DNA from: Pontibacter flavimaris
Lineage (GTDB): Bacteria; Bacteroidota; Bacteroidia; Cytophagales; Hymenobacteraceae
Length of the DNA stretch: 64,000 nt
Direction of reading: 5' to 3'
Assembly (NCBI RefSeq): GCF_001907195.1
Contig: NZ_LVWA01000004.1
Coordinates: 372,001 to 436,000 of the forward strand
The notes under the pieces are model-generated. The model was not told the DNA's origin. It searched no databases and saw only the letters and a list, made by a program, of their open reading frames with translations. A program made the position numbers and the translations under genes. Shown in pieces: positions 29,163 through 37,816 of the stretch (positions within the stretch are counted from its first letter, which is position 1; each line of letters starts with the position of its first letter).

Positions 29163-31129
29163 ACCTGATACAAAGCCTGCTGCCGGAGGGGCTGGTAAGC
29201 GCCCTCGGTTGGACACTGCTGCATGCGCTGTGGCAGGGCGCCCTGGTGGCGCTGCTCCTGAGCCTGCTGCTGGTGCTGCTACACCGCCACCCGGCCAGAA
29301 CCCGTTATGCCGCGGCCAGCTCGGCCATGCTGCTGCAACTGCTGCTCTCGGTGGGCACCCTCGCCTTCTACCTGAACAGAGCAGCCTTTGCCGCGGCACC
29401 CATGCAAAGTATGAATAATGCAGCGGGTGCGCCTGCTATAAGTATAAACGCCCCGTTCTGGGCCAATCCGCTGGGGGCGGCGCAGGTATACTTTGAGCAG
29501 CACCTGCCGCTGCTGGTAACGCTGTGGCTGCTGGGCCTGGCGCTGATGGCCGTGCGGCTTATAGGTGGCCTGGCCTACACGCAGCGGCTGCGCCATTATA
29601 GAAACGCTGCGTTGGGTGCGCAGTGGCAGCAAAAGCTGGTGCAGCTGCAAAGGCGGCTTGGGGTGCGACAGGCGGTGCGGCTGGCAGAGTCGGCGCTGGT
29701 GCAGGTGCCCATGGTCATAGGCGCGGCCAAGCCGGTGATCCTGCTTCCGATGGGAGCTGTCACGGGGCTTACGCCCGCGCAGGTGGAGGCCATACTTGCC
29801 CACGAGCTGGCGCACATCCTCCGCAAAGACTACCTGCTTAACCTGCTGCAGTCGGTGGTGGACATGCTCTACTTTTACCATCCGGCCATGTGGTGGGTGT
29901 CGGGGGTGGTGCGTGCCGAGCGGGAGCACTGCTGCGATGATGTGGCGGTGGCCCTCTGCGGCGACTCCCTTGCCTATGCCCGCGCCCTAACCGAACTGGA
30001 GACGATGCGCCTGCCGGCCGCACCAGGTATGGCCCTGGCTTTCTCAGGGCAGCGCGGCTCACTAATGAACCGCGTCAGGCGCCTGGTGGGGCAGCCGTTA
30101 AAGCCGTCTTTCACCGAGGGCTTTGCCGCAGGGCTGGTGCTGGTGGTGGGCATGCTGGCGCTATCGGTGGGGGCGATGGCGGAGCGACAACCGCCTGAGA
30201 CGCAAAAGCCAGTTCAGCCTGAGAAAGTAACCAATGAGGCGGACGTGGTCGGGGAAGCAGGGGAAGCCATGAGCTTTACCGCACAGGATGCGCAGGGCAA
30301 CACCCGTAACGTGGTCATCATCACAAATAAAAAAGGCAAGGTAAAGGAGCTGTACGTGGACGGAAAGCGCATTCCGAAAAAGGAAATCGATACCTATAAA
30401 AGTTTGATAGACCAGCGCCTGCAGGCCATCAACAATGCGCCTACAGCAACTCAGGAGGAGGTAAACCTGCTGATGGAGCAGGAGCGCGTGGACGTGCCCC
30501 GTACCCGACGAGTCGACCGGGAGGAAAGGATCATCGTAGATCGCTTCAGCGGGCAAGGTGTTCCGCCTCCGCCACCGCCTGCACCGGGTGAACCTCCTTT
30601 GCCACCACTTCCGCCTGTTCCCGGAGTCGCCCCTCCACCGCCGCCTCCAGTCCCACCTGCAGGCGCGAGCAAGAAAGAGCAGAAGGCGTACGAGCGCGAA
30701 ATGAAGGAGTATGAAGAGGAAATGAAGCGCTACAAACAGGAAATGGCGCAGGCGATGAAGCGGTATGAACAGAAGGTGGTGGTAAGGAGTATAGTGCAGG
30801 ACAGCCTGAGAAGAAATGAGACCATGCTCAGAAACCATGAAAGAGCCGACGAGATGCGCGCCCGGCAGGAGGCGCGCCAGCACGAGACGGAGGCCCGCCG
30901 CGCCGAGATGGAGGTGCGCAGAGCAGAGATGGAGAAGCGCCGGGCGCAGCAGACCGAAAGCATGCGCCAGATGAAGGAGGAGATGGTGAAGGACGGCCTG
31001 ATAGAGAGCGACAGCAGCAACCTGAACATCCAGGTAACGAATGGCGAGCTGTTCATCAATGGGAAAAAGCAGTCGCAAAAAGTGTACGACAAGTATAAAA
31101 AGTGGCTAAGCCCGGAGCGGAAGCAATAG
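29159..31129 (+). CDS. BlaR1-like M56 family membrane metallopeptidase without beta-lactam sensor domain
   Basis: 656 residues. Transmembrane helices in the first 130 residues, then the M56 zinc protease core with HELAH near residue 218 and the downstream EREHCCDDVAVALCGD and YARALTELE motifs. A further hydrophobic segment follows near 320. The remaining about 310 residues are not a penicillin-binding domain: they hold a proline-rich stretch (about 465-502) and a long, charged, probably coiled-coil region (KKEQKAYEREMKEYEEEMKR), then a short folded tail with the repeated signatures LYVDGKRIPKKEID and LFINGKKQSQKVYD. Pairs with the BlaI repressor upstream. The signal it senses is unknown. Confidence 0.87.
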   Translation: MNLIQSLLPEGLVSALGWTLLHALWQGALVALLLSLLLVLLHRHPARTRYAAASSAMLLQLLLSVGTLAFYLNRAAFAAAPMQSMNNAAGAPAISINAPFWANPLGAAQVYFEQHLPLLVTLWLLGLALMAVRLIGGLAYTQRLRHYRNAALGAQWQQKLVQLQRRLGVRQAVRLAESALVQVPMVIGAAKPVILLPMGAVTGLTPAQVEAILAHELAHILRKDYLLNLLQSVVDMLYFYHPAMWWVSGVVRAEREHCCDDVAVALCGDSLAYARALTELETMRLPAAPGMALAFSGQRGSLMNRVRRLVGQPLKPSFTEGFAAGLVLVVGMLALSVGAMAERQPPETQKPVQPEKVTNEADVVGEAGEAMSFTAQDAQGNTRNVVIITNKKGKVKELYVDGKRIPKKEIDTYKSLIDQRLQAINNAPTATQEEVNLLMEQERVDVPRTRRVDREERIIVDRFSGQGVPPPPPPAPGEPPLPPLPPVPGVAPPPPPPVPPAGASKKEQKAYEREMKEYEEEMKRYKQEMAQAMKRYEQKVVVRSIVQDSLRRNETMLRNHERADEMRARQEARQHETEARRAEMEVRRAEMEKRRAQQTESMRQMKEEMVKDGLIESDSSNLNIQVTNGELFINGKKQSQKVYDKYKKWLSPERKQ

Positions 31130-31164
31130 CCCCAACCCCGGCCGAGAGGATGCAAATTTGATAA

Positions 31165-31206
31165 TAAAGCCTACCTTTGAGTATGAAAAGGTAGGCTTTA
31201 TACTTT
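31165..31206 (+). terminator. Terminator of the BlaI-peptidase operon
   Basis: TAAAGCCTACCTTT (31165-31178) and AAAGGTAGGCTTTA (31187-31200), 14-bp perfect stem, then TACTTTTT. The loop GAGTATGA again carries an AGTATG word. Confidence 0.92.
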
Positions 31207-31343
31207 TTAAATGCCTGGCGTGCTATATTTTATACTTTGCATGTACATCCCTAATAAGGGTAAATTGCGTAAGTAGGCGTACCCGCCCCAAGGGCCGGCC
31301 CTGAAACGTTTATTTAAAACCGTCATCACCCATACCTTGCTTT

Positions 31344-33470
31344 ATGGCTAAAATGTTTCCCCTAACCCGGACGTGCCTGCGCGCTGCGCTTGCATGGCTG
31401 CTGCTTTTGCTCAATTTTGCCGCCGCTGCCTCAGATACCCAGCACATGGTTCCGCTCTCGCTGCAGGAGCGGGTGCAGCAGGCCGAAATGGTGATAGAGG
31501 GTGAAGTGGTGCGGCAGGAGTCTTTCTGGGACGCCCGCCAGGAGAATATCTATACTTCCAACATCATCAAAGTATACAAGTCCTTTAAGGGCGAGGTGCA
31601 GGCAGAGCTGATCGAGGTGATTACGGAGGGCGGCGCGGTCGGCCTGAAAAAGCACGTTTTCTCTACGGCACTAAAACTGAAAACGGGGCAGCAGGGCCTG
31701 TTCTTCCTGAAGCGCCAGCAGATGCTGCAGCGCACACCCGGCAACCTGCCCCTGAGCACCCGCGCCTACGCCAGCGAGCAGGGCTTTGTGCGCTACGATG
31801 TGGAAAACCGCAGCGCAAGCGGCGTTTTCGAGAACTACAGCAGCGTGCAGGAGCTCTATAAGGCCGTGAGCGAGAAGACCGGGCAGCAGTTCCGCACCAT
31901 CTCCGAAAACCAGAAACTGAAGGCCACCTCTGTGCAGAACGGGCAGAAGCAGGAGCAAGCCACCGCAGCCCCGGTGATCACCGGCTTCTCCCCGACGGTA
32001 GCCAGCGCGGGCACCGGCACCGTTCTTACCATTACCGGCTCAGGCTTCGGCAGCAGCCGCGGGAATGGCGCCGTGGAGTTTCCCAATGCCGATGATGGTG
32101 GCCAGACCTACGTAAAGCCGCTCCCCTCAGAGTATATCTCCTGGAGCAACACGCGCATCACCATGTACATTCCCTCGGTAATGCAGGACGAAGGAACGGC
32201 AGGCTCCGGGCGCATCCGGGTAACCACCAGCGACGGCAGCTCCTTCACCTCCATCGGCCGCATCGAGCTGGAGTTCGCCTACTCGAACATCGACTTTAAC
32301 GAGAGATCCTTCAAGCCTATACTTACCGACCAGAACGGGGCCGGCGGGTACACCATCCTGTACTCCGAAAGTATGGATTCCCGGTTGGCTGCCAAGGAGG
32401 GCTTCCGCAGGGCGGTAAACACGTGGGTGTGCGTGTCGGAGATCAACTGGAGGCTGGGAGGACTTACGACCATCAACACTGCCTCAGACGATGGGTCCTC
32501 GGTGGCTCGGTTTGCCTCGCAGAGCACGGTGGGCGAGTCGGTGCTGGCGCGAACCATCAGCCGCTACGAAGGCTGCGCCAACAACGGTACCGGCGACACG
32601 CTGTTCTGGGTAACGGAGTTTGATATGGAGATCAACAGTGAGATTGACTGGCAGTACGGCCCCGGCGGCCCCGGCGGGCAGCAATTCGACTTTGAGACGG
32701 TGATGCTGCATGAGCTGGGCCACGCGCACCAGCTGGGGCACGTCAATGTCCCCCGCGCCGTCATGTTCTACGCCATTGAGTTTGCCCGCCTAGAGCGCGG
32801 CCTGAGTTCGCCAGATATCCGGGGGGCGCAGCTGGTGATGGACAAAAGCGCCGGGGAGAATATCTGTGGCGTAGCACCCATGATTCCCAACCCGAACGGC
32901 GAGTGCAATCTGGCACCTGAGATACTTACCCTGGACGCAGCGTTTACCCCAACTAACGCAGTGGAGCTAAACTGGACGAGCCGCAGCGAGAAGCGGGTGG
33001 TAAGCTACACCGTGCAGCGCAGCCCCGACGGCATGACGTGGGAGGATGTAGGCAGTGTGGCCGCCAAAGGCCCGAGCGATGCCGACCTGCTCTACACGTT
33101 CACCGACCCGGACCCGCTGCGCGAACAATCCTATTACAGGCTGGAGGTGGAGTACGGCAACAGTGAGAGCAGCTTCTCGCCCCGCGTGTTCGTGGTGAAC
33201 CCGGCCGACCTCCGCGTACTAAAGCTTTTCCCCAACCCTGTAGCCGGGGAAGACACGCGGGTAACCCTGCGCTACCTGGTTAGCCGCAGCACTACCATGA
33301 AGGCGCAGCTCTACAACTCCAAGGGGCAGGCGGTACGGGAGTATGCCGTCAGCTTCAGCAGCGGCACCAGCGCCTATACTATCAGCTTGGAGGGCTTGGC
33401 CGCCGGTATATACTTCCTGAGGTGGAAGGAAGGCAACAGAAACGGTACGGAACGACTACTGAAACTGTAG
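31344..33470 (+). CDS. Secreted matrixin-like metalloprotease with IPT/TIG domain and T9SS type A sorting domain
   Basis: 708 residues: signal peptide (to about 28), an N-terminal region of about 180 residues, an IPT/TIG domain near 212-312 (ITGFSPTVASAGTGTVLTIT), a matrixin domain with zinc motif HELGHAHQLGH from H456 and Met-turn AVMFYAIE, a fibronectin-like beta domain, and a C-terminal type A T9SS sorting signal (LKLFPNPVAGEDTRV, LEGLAAGIYFLRW). The metzincin motif HEXXHXXGXXH has Gln in place of Gly; all three zinc histidines are kept. Exported to the surface or medium; the substrate is unknown. Confidence 0.88.
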   Translation: MAKMFPLTRTCLRAALAWLLLLLNFAAAASDTQHMVPLSLQERVQQAEMVIEGEVVRQESFWDARQENIYTSNIIKVYKSFKGEVQAELIEVITEGGAVGLKKHVFSTALKLKTGQQGLFFLKRQQMLQRTPGNLPLSTRAYASEQGFVRYDVENRSASGVFENYSSVQELYKAVSEKTGQQFRTISENQKLKATSVQNGQKQEQATAAPVITGFSPTVASAGTGTVLTITGSGFGSSRGNGAVEFPNADDGGQTYVKPLPSEYISWSNTRITMYIPSVMQDEGTAGSGRIRVTTSDGSSFTSIGRIELEFAYSNIDFNERSFKPILTDQNGAGGYTILYSESMDSRLAAKEGFRRAVNTWVCVSEINWRLGGLTTINTASDDGSSVARFASQSTVGESVLARTISRYEGCANNGTGDTLFWVTEFDMEINSEIDWQYGPGGPGGQQFDFETVMLHELGHAHQLGHVNVPRAVMFYAIEFARLERGLSSPDIRGAQLVMDKSAGENICGVAPMIPNPNGECNLAPEILTLDAAFTPTNAVELNWTSRSEKRVVSYTVQRSPDGMTWEDVGSVAAKGPSDADLLYTFTDPDPLREQSYYRLEVEYGNSESSFSPRVFVVNPADLRVLKLFPNPVAGEDTRVTLRYLVSRSTTMKAQLYNSKGQAVREYAVSFSSGTSAYTISLEGLAAGIYFLRWKEGNRNGTERLLKL

Positions 33471-33535
33471 CGGCAAGTATAAAAACGGCAGCGCCGGGGT
33501 TTACTGCCCCGGCGCTGCCGTTTTTATACTTGCCG
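33471..33535. terminator. Bidirectional terminator, 29-bp perfect stem
   Basis: The arms 33471-33499 and 33507-33535 are perfect reverse complements around a 7-base loop (TTTACTG). The outer part of the arms is CGGCAAGTATAAAAA / TTTTTATACTTGCCG, so the AAGTATAAA word is built into both feet of the stem. It exactly fills the space between the matrixin stop codon and the stop codon of convergent hsp20. Confidence 0.95.
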
Positions 33536-33540
33536 TTCTT

Positions 33541-34011
33541 TTAATCGATCTTGATCTTGCGGGTTGGTTTCTCCTTGTCCTTGCCCTTGGGAACGGAAAC
33601 ATGCAGCACACCGTCCTTATAGCTGGCCTTAATGTCGTCTTCCCTCACGGATTCCGGCAGGCGGAAGGAGCGGCTGAAGGAGCTGTAGTTATACTCGCGG
33701 CGGGTATAGTTCTCCTGCTCGTCATTTTTCTCTTCCTCCCGCTCTGAACTGATCGTGAGCATGCCCTCATTCACGTCAATGTTGAAGTCCTCTTTCCGCA
33801 TGCCCGGGGCAGCTACCTCAATGCTGAAGTCCTTCTCGTTCTCGCGGATGTTGGTGGCGGGCACGTTGGCCATCATCTGCTGGCCCATGCGTGAGGGCAT
33901 TCCCCACATGTCATTCTCGAAGAAGCGGTCCACATCGCTAAAGAAATCGGAGAATACGGAGCGGGCCGGAGCCATGCTACCCCTGTTTCTCCTTGTCATT
34001 GAGTTTGCCAT
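33541..34011 (-). CDS. Hsp20/alpha-crystallin small heat-shock protein
   Basis: 156-residue ATP-independent holdase chaperone. The alpha-crystallin domain spans about 50-145 with the entry PATNIRENEKDFSIEVAAPG, the central TISSEREEE, and the C-terminal signature SYKDGVLHVSVPKG (the A-x-x-x-G-V-L consensus). The N-terminal arm is rich in Met and Phe. ATG at 34011 opens MANSMTRRNRGS. Single gene, convergent with the matrixin; its promoter must lie in 34012-34100, but I see no clear heat-shock operator there. Confidence 0.95.
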   Translation of the reverse strand: MANSMTRRNRGSMAPARSVFSDFFSDVDRFFENDMWGMPSRMGQQMMANVPATNIRENEKDFSIEVAAPGMRKEDFNIDVNEGMLTISSEREEEKNDEQENYTRREYNYSSFSRSFRLPESVREDDIKASYKDGVLHVSVPKGKDKEKPTRKIKID

Positions 34012-34230
34012 AATTTATTCCTCCTACTACGTTTAAGTTTGTTAACTGAATTTATACCTTAAAACTTTGGCTTTTACCATTTCTACGAGCGGGTATCGTA
34101 TACGTTGTGTTGTGGAAGGCGTGTTAGTAGCCCAGGACGGGGCAGTTCACTTAAAATGCACGTATGCTCGCCCAGGGTACGGAAGTAGGAGGATGGATTT
34201 AAAAACGACAGTGCCGGGGCGGATAAAAGC

Positions 34231-34280
34231 AAAAAGGCAGGCAACATGTAGTTGGGGAAACTAGCTGTTGCCTGCCTTTT
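34231..34280. terminator. Orphan terminator-like hairpin
   Basis: AAAAAGGCAGGCAACA (34231-34246) and TGTTGCCTGCCTTTT pair with a loop of about 20 bases. There is no gene upstream on the plus strand within 34012-34230, so it may end a small RNA, back up another transcript or be a repeat. The rest of 34012-34680 shows no supported gene. Confidence 0.55.
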
Positions 34281-34656
34281 CAGGTAATAGCACCTGTTAT
34301 ACTTGAGCGTAGCACATGGAAGAAACTACTGCCCCGGTATACCTGCCATTATTAAAGAGGTTTTAGAGCATTAAGGGTTTTCTAAGCTTGGAAAGACTGT
34401 GAACGATGCTACAAAAGTGTAGATCCAAGCCATATAACACAAGGTATTTGGAGGCCCTTTTGTAACATCAGGAAAAAGGGGTTTCACCTGTAATTGTGAA
34501 GGGGAAAGCGGCTTTAAAGAATTTAAAGGTGTTTTTTCGTTAGCGGGAAAGGGACCATTTGTCACATCGGCCTCTGAAAAAAATATGTTATACCATTAAA
34601 GAAGTGGTGGCCACAGGCAGAAAAATATGGTGCAGGCGGTGTTACAAAGGGCGCGG

Positions 34657-34688
34657 TTGGTAATATTATAGGGATAAAAGTATATTTG
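34657..34688 (+). promoter_or_regulatory. Promoter of the DUF3667 gene
   Basis: TTG at 34657-34659 and a perfect TATATTTG -7 box at 34681-34688, spacer 21 bp. The -7 box covers the TTG at 34686, which rules out that codon as the start of the protein. Confidence 0.6.
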
Positions 34689-34727
34689 GGCAAGATTGGA
34701 AGACTCCTTTCTGCCAGGTTGCCAACT

Positions 34728-35600
34728 ATGGAAAAGAAACGACGCAAGTTTACGCAGTGCCCTAACTGCGGCTATACTTTTGAGGAGGTGAACAACTACT
34801 GCCCCAACTGCGGCCAGGAGAACCACGACCTGAACGTGCCGGTAAAGCATCTGGTGGAGGAGTTTCTGGAGGGTACGCTGCACTATGACGCCAAGTTCTG
34901 GCTTACCCTGAAGTACCTGCTGTTCAAACCCGGCCTGCTCACCGAGAAATTCAACATAGGGCAGCGCGCCTCCTACGTGCCGCCGTTCCGGCTGTACGTG
35001 TTCATCAGCTTGGTCTTCTTCTTCCTGCTGGCCATCAGCCCCAACACCATGGAGGTGAATTTAAATGACAAGGACAGGCTGGAGCAGCTGGACCCGGAGG
35101 AAAGGGAGGCGCTGGCCGAACTGGACTCTGTGCGCGCCAGGTTGGCCGCGCAGGAGATGGATGCAAGTATAGGGGCACTGGTGGAGAAGGCGCGCGGCGA
35201 AAACGTGGATACTAAGCTGCTGCGCGAGAAAATGATCCACAACACCTCTTTTCTGATGTTCCTGCTCATGCCGCTGTTCGGGTACCTGCTCTACCTGTTT
35301 TACCGGAAACTGCGCCGCAACTACGTGGAGCACCTGATGTTCTCGATTCATGTGCACTGCTTCTTTTTCATCCTTTTCATGATTTACCTGGCGCTGAAGT
35401 TCTTTTTGCCCCAAAGTGCGGCCATTTTCCTTCTGGTGCCGCTGATTACGGCGGTTTATAGTTACCTTGCCATGATGCGTGTGTACAAGCAATCGTACCT
35501 GCAAACGCTGCTTAAGTTCATACCTGTTTCGCTTCTTTACATGTTCTGCCTGGCCATTGCCCTCCTCGGAAACGTGGTGGTAAGCCTGCTGCTAAGCTAA
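34728..35600 (+). CDS. DUF3667 domain zinc-ribbon membrane protein
   Basis: 290 residues from ATG 34728 (MEKKRRKFTQCPNCGYTF). An N-terminal zinc ribbon has two CPNCG knuckles about 15 residues apart, then a DUF3667 membrane region: amphipathic segment GTLHYDAKFWLTLKYLLFKPG, helix FRLYVFISLVFFFLLAISP near 85-105, a charged coiled segment, and three further helices in the last 130 residues. The family is common in Bacteroidota with unknown function. The in-frame TTG at 34686 overlaps the -7 promoter box and is rejected. Confidence 0.87.
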   Translation: MEKKRRKFTQCPNCGYTFEEVNNYCPNCGQENHDLNVPVKHLVEEFLEGTLHYDAKFWLTLKYLLFKPGLLTEKFNIGQRASYVPPFRLYVFISLVFFFLLAISPNTMEVNLNDKDRLEQLDPEEREALAELDSVRARLAAQEMDASIGALVEKARGENVDTKLLREKMIHNTSFLMFLLMPLFGYLLYLFYRKLRRNYVEHLMFSIHVHCFFFILFMIYLALKFFLPQSAAIFLLVPLITAVYSYLAMMRVYKQSYLQTLLKFIPVSLLYMFCLAIALLGNVVVSLLLS

Positions 35601-35615
35601 TTTATACTTCCCCCT

Positions 35616-36989
35616 ATGCCGCAATCCATACTTACCTGGGACAAACTGATCTCCAAAAAACGCTTCGAGACCACCGATAAAAAGTATAATCTAGATGAGT
35701 CGGTGCGGGGCGAGTTCCAGCGGGACTACGACCGCATTGTGTTTTCCTCGGCCTTTAGGAGGCTGCAGAACAAGACGCAGGTAATGCCCATGCCGGAAAG
35801 CGATTTCGTGCACACCCGCCTCACACACAGCCTGGAAGCATCGGTGGTAGGCCGCTCGCTGGGCCGCATCGTGGGCAAAAGCATCCTGGAGCGAAATCCC
35901 GTGCTGGCGCAGGAAAAAAACATTCAGGAGGCGGACTTCGGGGATGTGGTAGCGGCCGCCTGCCTGGCCCACGACATTGGCAACCCGCCTTTCGGGCACT
36001 CCGGCGAGGATGCCATCTCCGCCTATTTCCAGCGCGACGAGACACAACCCTACCTACAAAGCCTGACGGATGCCGAAAGAGCAGACTTATACAGTTACGA
36101 GGGCAACGCTGCCGGTTTCCGGGTGCTTACCTATACTTACCCGGCCCACTGCAACCTGCCCGGCGGTCTCAGCCTGACTTATACTACACTGGCCACCTTC
36201 ACCAAGTACCCAAAGGAGTCGTTGCCTAAAGTGGCTGGCACTAAGAATACGAGTGAAAAGAAGTATGGCTTCTTTCAGACAGAGAAAGTATGGTTTAATA
36301 CCATTGCCCGGGAGTTGGGGCTGCTGAAGAAAGGAAACGGGGAAGAGGTGTTCTATCACCGCCACCCGCTGGCCTTCCTGGTAGAGGCGGCCGACGATAT
36401 CTGCTACCGCATCATCGATTTTGAAGATGGCCTGAAACTGGGCCTCGTGCCGCACGAACAAGGTATAGACCTGCTCCGCCAGATCCTCAACGACGACCCG
36501 AACCGCAAGTCCAGCCTCACCTTTTATGACTGGAAAGAGGAGATCGGCTACCTGCGCGCCCGTATTATCAACAAATTGATAGAAGAAACCACTGCCATTT
36601 TTCTGCAGCACGAGGAGGCCATGCTGGCCGGCACGTACGATAAGCCACTCATCAACGAGGTGAGCTGCAAGCCGGTACTGGATGAGATCAAGGATTTGTC
36701 TATCCGGCTGATTTACCAGAACCGCCCGGTGCTGGAGATAGAGGCCGCCGGTTTTGAGGTCCTAGGTGGTTTGCTGGATGCTGGTATAAAGGCTGTTTTC
36801 AGGCCTGAGTCGAAGCATCACCGTAAGTTGGGCGCACTCATTCCGCCCCACTATCTGGATCTGCCGGGTGAGGCCACCGACTATGAGCGCATCCTACACA
36901 TCTGCGACTTCGTGACCAGCCTCACCGATCAGGCGGCCTTGGGCCTATACCGCAAAATAAAGGGTATTGAGTTACCAAGGATGTACTAA
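35616..36989 (+). CDS. dgt: dGTP triphosphohydrolase (dGTPase, HD superfamily)
   Basis: 457 residues. Hydrolyses dGTP to deoxyguanosine and triphosphate, shaping the dNTP pool. HD-domain metal ligands: H in FVHTRLTHSLEAS near residue 69-73, the HD pair in CLAHDIGNPPFGHSGED near 113, and the later conserved FLVEAADDICYRIIDFEDG. The N-terminal RDYDRIVFSSAFRRLQNKTQV is typical of Dgt. Start ATG 35616, 15 bp after the DUF3667 stop, so probably cotranscribed with it. Confidence 0.93.
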   Translation: MPQSILTWDKLISKKRFETTDKKYNLDESVRGEFQRDYDRIVFSSAFRRLQNKTQVMPMPESDFVHTRLTHSLEASVVGRSLGRIVGKSILERNPVLAQEKNIQEADFGDVVAAACLAHDIGNPPFGHSGEDAISAYFQRDETQPYLQSLTDAERADLYSYEGNAAGFRVLTYTYPAHCNLPGGLSLTYTTLATFTKYPKESLPKVAGTKNTSEKKYGFFQTEKVWFNTIARELGLLKKGNGEEVFYHRHPLAFLVEAADDICYRIIDFEDGLKLGLVPHEQGIDLLRQILNDDPNRKSSLTFYDWKEEIGYLRARIINKLIEETTAIFLQHEEAMLAGTYDKPLINEVSCKPVLDEIKDLSIRLIYQNRPVLEIEAAGFEVLGGLLDAGIKAVFRPESKHHRKLGALIPPHYLDLPGEATDYERILHICDFVTSLTDQAALGLYRKIKGIELPRMY

Positions 36990-37042
36990 AATATCCTTAT
37001 TTAATTCTGTTGCGTATGAGCTAACTCATTAAGGTTCAGCGC

Positions 37043-37624
37043 ATGGATCAGCCTTTGTTTAACTTTAAGTCTTACCGGCTGCAGGATTGGCTCTCGGTAT
37101 ACCGCTTGCTGGCCGTACCTTTGCTTCTATACACGCTGCTGAGCAGGCAACAAACCCCCTTTTTGCTGCTTCTGGCGGTGAGTCTGGCCACCGATGTTCT
37201 GGATGGCTTGCTGGCGCGCTGGTTGCGGCAACAGAGCGGGCGCGGTGCCCGCCTCGACTCCTATGGCGACCTGCTCACCGTGCCCTTCATGCTGGCGAGC
37301 CTGTTCATCTTCAAACCTGAGTTCCTGGAAAAGCAGGCCGTACTGCTGAGTATATTGGTGGGGTTATACTTTGTGGAGCTTGCCTTCTCTATGTTCCGCT
37401 ACGGCAAGCCCAGCAGCTTTCATACCTACCTCGACAAGGTTTCCTTTCTACTTCTGGGAGCTTTCTACTTCTGCCTTTTCCTGTTCGGATTTATGGAGGG
37501 GCTTTTTTACCTGGCCATGGCAGTGGCTATACTTGGGGAACTGGAGGAGCTGATCCTGGTAGGGCTCCTGCCAGATAGGCGCAGCAATGTAAAGGGGCTG
37601 TACTGGCTGCTGCAGGGCGAATAA
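37043..37624 (+). CDS. CDP-alcohol phosphatidyltransferase family membrane enzyme
   Basis: 193 residues, several transmembrane helices. The catalytic signature D-G-x2-A-R-x8-G-x3-D-x3-D is complete: DGLLAR, WLRQQSGR, G, ARL, D, SYG, D (about residues 54-78). Such enzymes swap the CMP of a CDP-alcohol for another alcohol in phospholipid synthesis. The acceptor (glycerol-phosphate, serine or other) cannot be read from the sequence. Single gene, 53 bp after dgt; no signal peptide. Confidence 0.85.
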   Translation: MDQPLFNFKSYRLQDWLSVYRLLAVPLLLYTLLSRQQTPFLLLLAVSLATDVLDGLLARWLRQQSGRGARLDSYGDLLTVPFMLASLFIFKPEFLEKQAVLLSILVGLYFVELAFSMFRYGKPSSFHTYLDKVSFLLLGAFYFCLFLFGFMEGLFYLAMAVAILGELEELILVGLLPDRRSNVKGLYWLLQGE

Positions 37625-37816
37625 ATCATCCCTCTCGGTTCGTCTATAAAAAAGTTGGTTTCATCCTGGTGCTGCTTATCTCTGTAGAATGCCCTAAAAT
37701 GAGGCGGCCCCGGATTCGCATGTTCCCGGCTTTCGCACTAAATTCAGGCCTTGTAGCACAGCTGCAATATGAGGCGATCAGCCCCATCTACCCTTGTTCA
37801 AAACAAACAAAAACCC

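Noticed and set aside
30161..31078. 305-residue open frame antisense to the BlaR1-like gene
   Set aside because: Leucine/histidine-rich translation of the complement of the charged coiled-coil region; not a protein-like sequence.
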